The translations under genes and the position numbers were made by a program. Positions 1-5,865 of a stretch of DNA of 6,677 nt are shown one piece after another. Source of the DNA: Legionella sp. (lineage in GTDB: Bacteria > Pseudomonadota > Gammaproteobacteria > Legionellales > Legionellaceae); the NCBI GenBank assembly GCA_004297865.1, contig SCSO01000097.1, forward strand, positions 1-6,677, written 5' to 3'. Within the stretch, counting starts at the first letter, position 1. Each line of letters opens with the position of its first letter. The notes beneath the pieces are model-generated. The model searched no databases. It was not told the origin of the DNA and saw nothing but the letters and a program-made list of their open reading frames with translations.

Positions 1-246
1 CTTCCGATTTTTACTATCGAACCCCGTCGCTTGTAGATGGCTATTGGCTGAGGGTGAAATCCATACTTTTGTGTAAGCGGGAGGAATAGCTAATGCATTT
101 ATTCGGGCAATTAATGATTTATCGGTGATGCGAGTGCCGTCTGCAAGATAAAAGGTAAATCCCGTGCGGGACTTTTTGCGAGAAATACCGGGAGTTGAAT
201 CGGTAATGTATCGTAAGGGGATATTGGCAAATTCTTCACTGTCCAT
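1..246 (-). CDS. DNA topoisomerase IB, N-terminal part (runs off the left edge)
   Basis: Reading the minus strand from the ATG at 246-244 gives 82 codons open to the window edge. The protein begins MDSEEFANIPLRYITD and contains PGISRKK (residues 19-25), then AIPPAYTKVWISP (53-65) and HLQATGFDSKNRK (70-82). These are the hallmark N-terminal blocks of bacterial poxvirus-type topoisomerase IB, which relaxes supercoils by transient single-strand nicking through a 3'-phosphotyrosine. The catalytic tyrosine and the Arg/Lys/His residues lie in the C-terminal domain outside the window, so activity cannot be judged. The start is supported by a minus-strand AAGG four bases upstream (plus-strand 251-254). 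A possible minus-strand -10 (TATAGT, plus-strand 278-283) lies in the divergent spacer, without a good -35. It is divergent from the exonuclease/GIY-YIG gene. Confidence 0.9.
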   Translation of the reverse strand, partial: MDSEEFANIPLRYITDSTPGISRKKSRTGFTFYLADGTRITDKSLIARINALAIPPAYTKVWISPSANSHLQATGFDSKNRK

Positions 247-338
247 AATACCTTAATTTTATTACACTTCTTAAATAACTATAGTAAATCGTGGAATAAA
301 TAGCTAATCCACCAGCTGCATGTTGGTTTAAATAAATC

Positions 339-344
339 TATAAT
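339..344 (+). promoter_or_regulatory. Consensus -10 hexamer upstream of the exonuclease/GIY-YIG gene
   Basis: A perfect TATAAT lies 30 bases before the ATG at 375, which is sensible for a sigma-70 promoter with a short leader. No good -35 sits at the 16-18 base spacing; a TTGGTT at 323-328 is only 10 bases away and so badly placed. The gene also has a clear ribosome-binding site, AAGGGG at 364-369, five bases before the ATG. Confidence 0.5.
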
Positions 345-374
345 CGCATTTTGTAATTGATGTAAGGGGCTGTC

Positions 375-1760
375 ATGCAGTTTCGCTGGGCAATTGTTGA
401 CATAGAAACCACTGGTCTTAATGTGTTGCATGATAGAATTACTGAAATTGCAGTGATGCTACTTACCGAAGAAGGCATTGAACGCACCTGGCATAGTCTT
501 ATCAATCCTCAACAGCCCATTCCTGCGTTAATAACTCAATTAACGGGCATTTCAAATAGTATGGTAAAAAATGCACCATCTTTTGCAGAGATAGCTGAAG
601 AACTCATTACACTTTTAGATGGCACAGTGTTGGTGGCGCATAATGCACGTTTTGATTTTGGTTTTTTAAAAAATGCATTTAAAGAATCGGAATTTAGTTT
701 AAGACTTCCTGTTTTATGTACGATCAAATTATTTAAACAACTTTATCCGCAGTTTAAGAAATATAATTTAAAAGTTTTAGCCAGTGAGTTTTCTATTGAA
801 AATCCTGCCGCACATCGAGCCCAAGGCGATGTGGACACTTTATATCAACTCTTAAGTGAGTCTTTTGTGAGATTTTCCTGCGAAGAGATTCTTGCTGTTG
901 CCAAGCAATGTTATTCGCAATCGGCTTTGCCTTCTAAGCTAACTACCAATATTCAAGAGATTCCTGATTCACCTGGGGTATATTTATTTTTTGGCGCTAA
1001 ATCGAATTTCCCTTTATACATTGGAAAAAGTGTTACTTTGCGCCAACGCATTATGTCGCACTTTCAGGGTGATCATTCTAGCGGTACCGAATTTGCTATG
1101 GCACAACAAGTTGAACGAGTGGAATATATTCCTACGGCAGGAGAGCTCAGTGCTTTGCTTTTAGAATCTGCATTAATCAAAGAAAAAATGCCTTTATACA
1201 ATCGTAAGTTACGTCGAAAAAATACAGTGGTGGGTTTTAAATTAGTAGAGCAGGAAGATTATTTAAAAGTGGAAATTGTTCGAAAACTATGTGATCCCGA
1301 CGAAATCAAAGATTTATATGGCTCCTTTAGAAGTATTGCTGCAGCGAAAGCAAATCTATTAGAAAGAACCAGAGATTTCGAATTATGTCCCAAACTCTGT
1401 AGTTTAGAACAAAGTAAAACCAGCTGTTTTTCCTATCAACTGAAACGCTGTCACGGAGCTTGCATACAAGAAGAGGATGCAGCCGAATACAATGCCCGTG
1501 TCCACGAAGCTTTAGATGATTTAAAACTAGAACAATGGCCGTATCCTGGTTCAATAGCGATACAAGAGACATGTCCCATAAATAAAATCAGCCATTTTTT
1601 AGTGTTTAATCAATGGCGACACTTGGGAACAGTCCAAAGACAGGAAGACCTGAAAGATTCTATAAACTCCAATATCACGCATGATTTTGATGCGTATCAA
1701 ATTTTGCAGAGTTATTTGAAAAATAGGCTCAATAAAGAGCAATTGTTGTTATTGAGTTAA
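375..1760 (+). CDS. DEDDh 3'-5' exonuclease fused to a UvrC/Cho-type GIY-YIG nuclease
   Basis: This 461-residue protein has two nuclease domains in one chain. Residues 1-165 are a DnaQ-like exonuclease: D9 and E11 in VDIETTG, D94 in HNARFDF, and H147 with D152 in HRAQGDVDT complete the DEDDh set. Residues 195-280 are a GIY-YIG domain, with GVY at 201-203, YIGK at 215-218, R223, E264 in LLLESALIKE, and N276 in the YNRKLR block. Residues 335-365 carry a cysteine cluster (C338, C342, C351, C359, C363) in the QLKRCHGAC context, matching the UvrC/Cho element that in UvrC binds a [4Fe-4S] cluster. The remaining C-terminal part resembles Cho; the UvrC RNase-H-like and HhH domains are absent. Such proteins are often labelled DNA polymerase III epsilon, but the Cho-like half makes a DNA-repair incision or end-processing role more likely (inference). 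It has a good ribosome-binding site and its own -10. Confidence 0.93.
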   Translation: MQFRWAIVDIETTGLNVLHDRITEIAVMLLTEEGIERTWHSLINPQQPIPALITQLTGISNSMVKNAPSFAEIAEELITLLDGTVLVAHNARFDFGFLKNAFKESEFSLRLPVLCTIKLFKQLYPQFKKYNLKVLASEFSIENPAAHRAQGDVDTLYQLLSESFVRFSCEEILAVAKQCYSQSALPSKLTTNIQEIPDSPGVYLFFGAKSNFPLYIGKSVTLRQRIMSHFQGDHSSGTEFAMAQQVERVEYIPTAGELSALLLESALIKEKMPLYNRKLRRKNTVVGFKLVEQEDYLKVEIVRKLCDPDEIKDLYGSFRSIAAAKANLLERTRDFELCPKLCSLEQSKTSCFSYQLKRCHGACIQEEDAAEYNARVHEALDDLKLEQWPYPGSIAIQETCPINKISHFLVFNQWRHLGTVQRQEDLKDSINSNITHDFDAYQILQSYLKNRLNKEQLLLLS

Positions 1761-1795
1761 AATCTGTTAATCTTAAATATACTCATATTAATCAC

Positions 1796-1800
1796 AGGGA
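1796..1800 (+). promoter_or_regulatory. Ribosome-binding site deciding the start of the small membrane protein
   Basis: AGGGA ends five bases before the ATG at 1806 but overlaps the in-frame ATG at 1800. Normal Shine-Dalgarno spacing therefore points to 1806 as the initiation codon. Confidence 0.5.
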
Positions 1801-1805
1801 TGCCC

Positions 1806-2036
1806 ATGCTCATTATAAAAATTCTAGCAATAATCGCTGGTTGGTTGTTTTTTTATTATATTCTTAAATCTAGAAACAAAGGATGGGCAGTCATCAAAGC
1901 CACCATAATAACTCTTTTATTTGCATCACTTATATTTCGTTTCAGTGATGATTTAACTGCTTGGGTGAATAAAAAACTCTCCAACTCAACTACTCAAGAG
2001 GTCACGGTCAGCAAATCATCAGACAATAAACGTTAA
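1806..2036 (+). CDS. Small two-helix membrane protein of unknown function
   Basis: This is a 76-residue protein (78 if the ATG at 1800 is used). I do not recognise a family. Two hydrophobic stretches follow each other: the first runs through IIKILAIIAGWLFFYYIL and the second through VIKATIITLLFASLIF. A short basic loop (KSRNKG) joins them. The last 30 residues are hydrophilic and rich in Ser, Thr, Lys and Asn. This predicts an inner-membrane hairpin with the basic loop facing the cytoplasm under the positive-inside rule, so the tail would be periplasmic. It begins 45 bases after the nuclease gene in the same orientation and may be co-transcribed with it. A TATACT at 1778-1783 could be its own -10, but no -35 is well spaced. 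The start was chosen from the ribosome-binding site. Confidence 0.65.
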   Translation: MLIIKILAIIAGWLFFYYILKSRNKGWAVIKATIITLLFASLIFRFSDDLTAWVNKKLSNSTTQEVTVSKSSDNKR

Positions 2037-2066
2037 TCTTAAAGCAATTTATTTATTTTTGTTTCA

Positions 2067-2075
2067 TGATATTCT
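2067..2075 (+). promoter_or_regulatory. Possible extended -10 promoter for the GNAT gene
   Basis: TGATATTCT has the TGn extension followed by a -10 hexamer matching TATAAT at four of six positions. It lies about 30 bases upstream of the preferred ATG at 2106. The AT-rich sequence 17 bases further upstream has no clear -35, which extended -10 promoters can lack. Confidence 0.3.
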
Positions 2076-2105
2076 GCGCTACTTTTAAATAGAATGAGAA
2101 GCATC

Positions 2106-2660
2106 ATGATTAGCATAAGACTCGCGCATATCAACGAAGTGCATATACTAAATGAATTAATTGCTTTATCCGCAAAAGAATTAAGCCGTGAGGACTATTC
2201 TGCCCAAGAAATAGATGGAGCAATCCAATACGTGTTTGGAGTCGATAGCGAATTATTGAGTGATAAAACCTATTTTGTCATCGAAAAAAATGGTCAAATA
2301 GCCGGTTGTGGCGGATGGAGTAAACGTAAAACTCTATTTGGGGGTAATCAATATTCGGGAAGAGAAGAACCACAATATTTAGATCCTTCCAAAGAAGCCG
2401 CAAAAATAAGAGCCTTTTTTATCCATCCCCAATTCGCGAGACAAGGTTTAGGACGTTTATTACTTCAACATTGCGAACAGGAAGCCTCTTCAAATGGATT
2501 TACCAAGTTAGAAATGATGGCTACCCTCCCAGGTGTTAAATTTTATAGTGTGGAGAATTATAAGGCTATCTCTGAAGAAGTGTTCATGTTACCTAATGAC
2601 ACTCCTTTACGATTCGTACGTATGGTGAAGAGTGTAGTTAAGAAATTCGTTAGTGGTTAG
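2106..2660 (+). CDS. GNAT family N-acetyltransferase
   Basis: This protein of about 184 residues transfers an acetyl group from acetyl-CoA to an unidentified amine. The GNAT core is visible, numbering from the ATG at 2094: I8-R9-L10-A11 opens the domain in the usual way. Residues 62-75 (VIEKNGQIAGCGGW) are the central strands. Residues 105-121 form motif A, with IRAFFIHPQFARQGLGR holding the RQGLGR pyrophosphate-binding loop (R116-R121). F150-Y151 and Y156 in FYSVENY fall in motif B, where a tyrosine often acts as general acid. Two in-frame ATGs exist, at 2094 and 2106. Only the second has a purine-rich stretch (GAGAAG, 2096-2101) at a plausible distance, and it places the domain opening close to the N-terminus. 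The substrate cannot be read from the sequence, and the neighbours do not suggest one. Confidence 0.88.
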   Translation: MISIRLAHINEVHILNELIALSAKELSREDYSAQEIDGAIQYVFGVDSELLSDKTYFVIEKNGQIAGCGGWSKRKTLFGGNQYSGREEPQYLDPSKEAAKIRAFFIHPQFARQGLGRLLLQHCEQEASSNGFTKLEMMATLPGVKFYSVENYKAISEEVFMLPNDTPLRFVRMVKSVVKKFVSG

Positions 2661-2718
2661 AGTTCGAAAGAGGGGATAGTATGAGGCAAAAAGTAGGGGA
2701 TATTTAACCGATTAGAGG

Positions 2719-2724
2719 TATAAT
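2719..2724 (+). promoter_or_regulatory. Consensus -10 hexamer upstream of srkA
   Basis: A perfect TATAAT is centred about 37 bases before the TTG start of the kinase gene. At 17 bases upstream there is only GGGGAT, a poor -35, so the promoter may need an activator or an alternative sigma factor. This is a reading of the hexamer only. Confidence 0.45.
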
Positions 2725-2745
2725 CACTTTTTTTACAAAACAGTT

Positions 2746-2751
2746 ATAGGA
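2746..2751 (+). promoter_or_regulatory. Ribosome-binding site supporting a TTG start of srkA
   Basis: ATAGGA ends seven bases before the TTG at 2759. No ATG or GTG in the frame gives a full-length product, so this site supports initiation at the rare codon TTG. Confidence 0.5.
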
Positions 2752-2758
2752 TTCGCAT

Positions 2759-3748
2759 TTGAATCAAGAGAACCAAACTCCCTTTGCTGAGCTTGATCCA
2801 AGTGCCATTTTGGATGCAGTTGAAAGTCTGGGATTTTATTGTACTGGCAACTTACTCGCACTTAACAGCTATGAAAATCGTGTCTATCAAATAGGGATTG
2901 TGGATTCTGCACCCATTATTGCAAAATTTTATAGACCCAAACGCTGGACATCTGCTGCTATTCTAGAAGAGCACCAATTCGCGCTGGAGTTAGCGCAACA
3001 TGAAATTCCAATTATTCCTCCCTTAATTATTCATGATCAAAGCTTACATGATTACGGTAATTTCAGATTTGCTGTTTTCAGTCGTCATGGTGGTCATGGA
3101 TTGGAATTAGATAATAATGAGCAATTGGAATGGATGGGTCGTTTTTTAGGACGACTCCATCTGGTGAGCGCCACTCGATCATTTCAACATCGCATTCAAT
3201 TAAATATTCAAAGCTATGGAGAAGAACCGTATCAGTTTCTCTTAGAACACGATTTTATTCCTGATTATTTAAAACCGAATTTTTGCAAAACGACGGAAAC
3301 CGTTTTAGAAAAACTTACCCAAGTATTTACAGCTTTCGGTAAAGTGGATCTCATTAGGTTGCATGGGGATTGTCATGCAGGCAATGTACTTTGGCGAGAC
3401 TCCGGCCCCCATATTGTTGATTTAGATGATTGCCTTATGGGACCTGCAATTCAAGACATTTGGATGCTGCTTTCTGGTGATGCAAAACACATGGAAATTC
3501 AGCTGGAGAAAATAGTACAAAGCTACGAGGAATTTCGTGATTTTAATTTTCGTGAACGGCATTTAATTGAACCTTTAAGAACCCTCCGTATGATTCATTA
3601 TTCTGGATGGCTTGCGAAACGTTGGGACGATCCTGCCTTTCCGGTGAGTTTTCCGTGGTTTAACACCCCAGTGTATTGGCAGAATTTAATGAGCAATTTG
3701 AATGAGCAGATTGAGTTATTAGAGCATAGCCTAACACTTATTGTTTAA
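2759..3748 (+). CDS. srkA: Stress response kinase SrkA (YihE/RdoA family Ser/Thr kinase)
   Basis: This 329-residue cytoplasmic kinase of the APH/choline-kinase fold matches E. coli SrkA (YihE, 328 residues) from end to end. In E. coli, SrkA acts in the Cpx envelope-stress response and protects stressed cells from programmed death. Visible motifs: LNSYENRVYQ (35-44) forms the nucleotide-binding loop region. The lysine K56 lies in AKFYRP, followed by EEHQFALEL (70-78). The catalytic loop LHGDCHAGN (201-209) has D204 and N209, and the metal-binding DLDD (221-224) has D221. Family blocks GPAIQDIWMLL (228-238), EPLRTLRM (271-278) and DPAFPVSFPW (291-300) are intact. The start is TTG: the N-terminal block FAELDPSAILDA aligns with the E. 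coli protein at nearly the same residue number, and the next in-frame ATG falls deep inside the kinase domain. All expected catalytic residues are present. Confidence 0.95.
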   Translation: MNQENQTPFAELDPSAILDAVESLGFYCTGNLLALNSYENRVYQIGIVDSAPIIAKFYRPKRWTSAAILEEHQFALELAQHEIPIIPPLIIHDQSLHDYGNFRFAVFSRHGGHGLELDNNEQLEWMGRFLGRLHLVSATRSFQHRIQLNIQSYGEEPYQFLLEHDFIPDYLKPNFCKTTETVLEKLTQVFTAFGKVDLIRLHGDCHAGNVLWRDSGPHIVDLDDCLMGPAIQDIWMLLSGDAKHMEIQLEKIVQSYEEFRDFNFRERHLIEPLRTLRMIHYSGWLAKRWDDPAFPVSFPWFNTPVYWQNLMSNLNEQIELLEHSLTLIV

Positions 3749-3817
3749 TCTATCTAAATCACCATAGTTGCTATTGCGCCTCATTCTTAGATTTTACTGG
3801 TTCACTCAGTTGGAAAT

Positions 3818-4996
3818 ATGAAAATTTTGATTAAAAAAATTGTAGTAACTCTTATATTGCTCCCATTTTCATTGTGTTATGGCAGCTCACAATATAATTC
3901 ATTACAGAAGTTTGTGAACAAAGAAAAAGATCAATTCAATCTGCCTGGCTTGAGTTTGTCTATTCTATTACCTAATCAGTCGTCAGCAATCACATTTACC
4001 GCTGGAACAAGATCAACGATAGGCAAAACAGCAATTGATTCAAATTCCTTATTTCAAGTTGGAAGTGTTACTAAAACATTTACAGCTCTCTTGCTTGCAA
4101 GAGAAATCAACAATAAACATATTAGACTTAGCGACAAATTAGGTAAGTATTTTCCGGAATATCCGAAATGGAAAAATATAACCATAGAGCAATTAGTTAA
4201 TCAAACTAGTGGTATATTTGATTATATTAGGTCACCGGGATGGTGGCAAAAAGTGTATGCTCAAGATACCTGGCAGGCTCATGAGTTAGTTAATATAGCT
4301 TATAAACGTTCCAATGATTTTTCTCCAGGAACAGCTTGGCGTTATTCCAATACGAATTACGTTCTCTTAGGTATGATTTTAGAAAAATTAGCAAAACAGC
4401 CCGTTGAAAAGGTAATGAAAGACCTTTTCGATACTGTCGCTTTAAAACATACGTATTATCTAATAAGCCCTTATCCGCAAAATATTATGGAAAAAATGGC
4501 ACATGGATATTGGCAAAATGCTGGGCAAAGAGTAGATAGGACTGCAATTAATGGTTCATGGATACAAGCAGCTGGCGCTATTGTATCAACAACTCATGAT
4601 CTAACCCGCTGGGAAAAGTATTTTTATAATAGTCGCATTCCATTTCACTGGCTAGATACCAGAACTGGTAAAACACTTAATTCTTTCAATGGAATTGGCT
4701 ATAGTTTTGGCTCGTTTCGTATGAATACACCTGAAGGACTTGTTTGGTTTACACCAGGACTTACTACAGGCTATACCTCAATGATCGTGTACGTGCCTTG
4801 TCTAGATGTATATTTTTCTTATTCAACCAATCTTGCTCCTATGAGTAACTTTCACCAAGAAATGATTTTGGGTGTACTACATGAACTAAAGAGCAACCAA
4901 CAATTTATTAATCTTATTCACCAGCACGTTGTTCCACCTGATTACTGCTCGAAACTAAAACCAGCGAAGGAATTTGAGTTTCCAACAATTGGATAA
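3818..4996 (+). CDS. Exported serine hydrolase of the class C beta-lactamase fold
   Basis: This is a 392-residue penicillin-binding-protein/beta-lactamase family protein. Residues 1-22 form a signal peptide: basic MKILIKK, then a hydrophobic core through VVTLILLPFSLC, with cleavage likely soon after YG. The protein is therefore probably periplasmic or secreted. C20 is not in a good lipobox. The nucleophile motif SxxK is S83-V-T-K86 in FQVGSVTKTFTALLL, and the second motif YxN is Y176-S-N178 in WRYSNTNYVLLG. The third motif, normally KTG or HxG, appears as T312-P-G314 in WFTPGLTTGYTS, so the usual Lys/His seems replaced. Known relatives include D,D-peptidases, esterases and D-aminopeptidases, and the substrate here is unknown. 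True beta-lactamase activity is doubtful without the Lys/His (inference). The start has GGAAA (3812-3816) close before the ATG. A 69-base gap separates it from srkA, with no clear promoter or terminator. Confidence 0.9.
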   Translation: MKILIKKIVVTLILLPFSLCYGSSQYNSLQKFVNKEKDQFNLPGLSLSILLPNQSSAITFTAGTRSTIGKTAIDSNSLFQVGSVTKTFTALLLAREINNKHIRLSDKLGKYFPEYPKWKNITIEQLVNQTSGIFDYIRSPGWWQKVYAQDTWQAHELVNIAYKRSNDFSPGTAWRYSNTNYVLLGMILEKLAKQPVEKVMKDLFDTVALKHTYYLISPYPQNIMEKMAHGYWQNAGQRVDRTAINGSWIQAAGAIVSTTHDLTRWEKYFYNSRIPFHWLDTRTGKTLNSFNGIGYSFGSFRMNTPEGLVWFTPGLTTGYTSMIVYVPCLDVYFSYSTNLAPMSNFHQEMILGVLHELKSNQQFINLIHQHVVPPDYCSKLKPAKEFEFPTIG

Positions 4997-5009
4997 TTAA
5001 AAAGATGAA

Positions 5010-5132
5010 ATGGAAACTTCTTTACCAAAGCAGGCTATTAAGGATTTGGAGTCCCAAATTCCTAACTTTCACGAACAAGTTACAGACCTAGTTCGTGCAG
5101 CAAAAAAACTGCGAGTAAAATCGACAATATAA
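5010..5132 (+). CDS. Possible small protein of 40 residues; may extend to 5170 by a -1 shift
   Basis: An ATG 13 bases after the serine hydrolase stop opens 40 codons with a protein-like, strongly helical composition: METSLPKQAIKDLESQ, then IPNFHEQVTDLVRAAKK, then LRVKSTI. No family is recognised. Codons 31-33 (GCA AAA AAA, 5100-5108) include an in-phase A AAA AAA heptamer. The -1 frame from there stays open to TGA at 5168-5170 and reads TASKIDNIIWLIEIREKTPI, giving a 53-residue product if a shift occurs. The ribosome-binding site is weak, limited to the A-rich AAAAAGATGAA before the ATG, so translation may depend on coupling to the upstream gene. It could also be a remnant of a decayed gene broken by a one-base loss in the A run, or a chance open frame. 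Confidence 0.3.
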   Translation: METSLPKQAIKDLESQIPNFHEQVTDLVRAAKKLRVKSTI

Positions 5133-5166
5133 TTTGGCTTATTGAAATTCGAGAGAAAACCCCCAT

Positions 5167-5196
5167 TTGATAACACGTAAAGTAAGAAACTTAAAT
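5167..5196 (+). promoter_or_regulatory. Possible sigma-70 promoter for the P-loop kinase gene
   Basis: TTGATA (5167-5172, five of six matches to TTGACA) and TTAAAT (5191-5196, four of six matches to TATAAT) are 18 bases apart. Transcription would begin around 5203, leaving a very short leader that starts at the ribosome-binding site AAAGG (5203-5207). That tight fit lowers confidence. Confidence 0.35.
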
Positions 5197-5214
5197 TAGG
5201 CTAAAGGTATATCT

Positions 5215-5790
5215 ATGACAACTCACATTATTGGTATTAGTGGGAATATGGGCGCTGGAAAATCAACACTTACTATGGCTCTCGCAAAAGAGTTGCATAG
5301 TACTTTTCTTTGTTGGGATGATTTTGATGAGATTTCAAAAGGACCAGAGGACTATATTGATTGGTACAAACGTGGAGAAAATTATGCTGAATGGGATTAT
5401 CAGAAGCTAGCAAGCATCCTTCGATGCCTTAAAATTAAACAATCAACGATTCATCCTACATTAAAGATTGCTCTTAACCCTACAGAGTATGTTATTTTTG
5501 ATGCTCCTTTAGGACGATTTCATACACAAACTGGAGCGTATATCGATACGTGGATTCATATCGACGTACCACTTGATGTTTCACTATGCAGATGGTTACT
5601 TAGAGATTACAAAGAAAATAGTACAACCAAAGCCGAACTGATTGAAGAATTGGTTTTTTATCTCAACCAATCAAGACCTTTATTCGACGATACTCAATTT
5701 AAAACTCAAGCTAATTTAGTGGTTGATGGAATGGCATCTATCAAGCAACAGATAGAGTCGATTAAACATTATTTAAAAATAATAAATTAG
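5215..5790 (+). CDS. P-loop NTPase, uridine-kinase/nucleoside-kinase-like
   Basis: This 191-residue cytoplasmic protein probably transfers the ATP gamma-phosphate to a small substrate. The Walker A loop is G10-NMGAGKS-T18 (with K16) in IIGISGNMGAGKSTL. The acidic cluster W34-DDFD-E39 follows strand 2, where uridine kinases and related phosphotransferases hold the substrate-binding acidic residue. Strand YVIFDAPLGR (92-101), with D96, takes the Walker B position. IHIDVPLDVSLCRWLLRDY (114-132) matches the core strand plus lid of uridine-kinase-like proteins, with R126 and R130 as likely phosphate-contacting arginines. The length suits a single-domain kinase. The ATG has AAAGG seven bases upstream. 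Neighbours do not reveal the substrate. Uridine/cytidine, another nucleoside or an unrelated small molecule are all possible, so a specific name would be unsafe. Confidence 0.8.
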   Translation: MTTHIIGISGNMGAGKSTLTMALAKELHSTFLCWDDFDEISKGPEDYIDWYKRGENYAEWDYQKLASILRCLKIKQSTIHPTLKIALNPTEYVIFDAPLGRFHTQTGAYIDTWIHIDVPLDVSLCRWLLRDYKENSTTKAELIEELVFYLNQSRPLFDDTQFKTQANLVVDGMASIKQQIESIKHYLKIIN

Positions 5791-5865
5791 TTTAAAAGCT
5801 GAGGATCAAGCCAGTTGGGTGAATAATTGCTTAATTTCATTGATGCATTTCAAAGAGACCCTAGT

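Noticed and set aside
301..332. ACCA ... TGGT inverted repeat upstream of the nuclease gene
   Set aside because: Only four base pairs match around a nine-base loop, which is expected by chance.
536..727. Minus-strand open frame of 63 codons
   Set aside because: It lies wholly inside the exonuclease domain of the plus-strand nuclease gene, has no recognisable motif and no ribosome-binding context.
1327..1572. Minus-strand open frame of 81 codons
   Set aside because: It is antisense to the cysteine-cluster region of the same nuclease gene, which is clearly coding on the plus strand.
5000..5024. AAAGA ... TCTTT pairing just after the serine hydrolase stop
   Set aside because: The stem is five AU-rich pairs with no following T run, too weak for an intrinsic terminator.
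5005..5091. Alternative 28-codon frame from the ATG at 5005 (MKWKLLYQ)
   Set aside because: It overlaps the more protein-like frame from 5010, has an irregular composition rich in Trp, Arg and Leu, and stops early.
5791..5865. Possible terminator between the convergent P-loop kinase and hypothetical genes
   Set aside because: TTAAAAGC and GCTTAATT could pair only across a loop of more than 30 bases with a bulge, so no compact GC-rich stem with a T tract was found.
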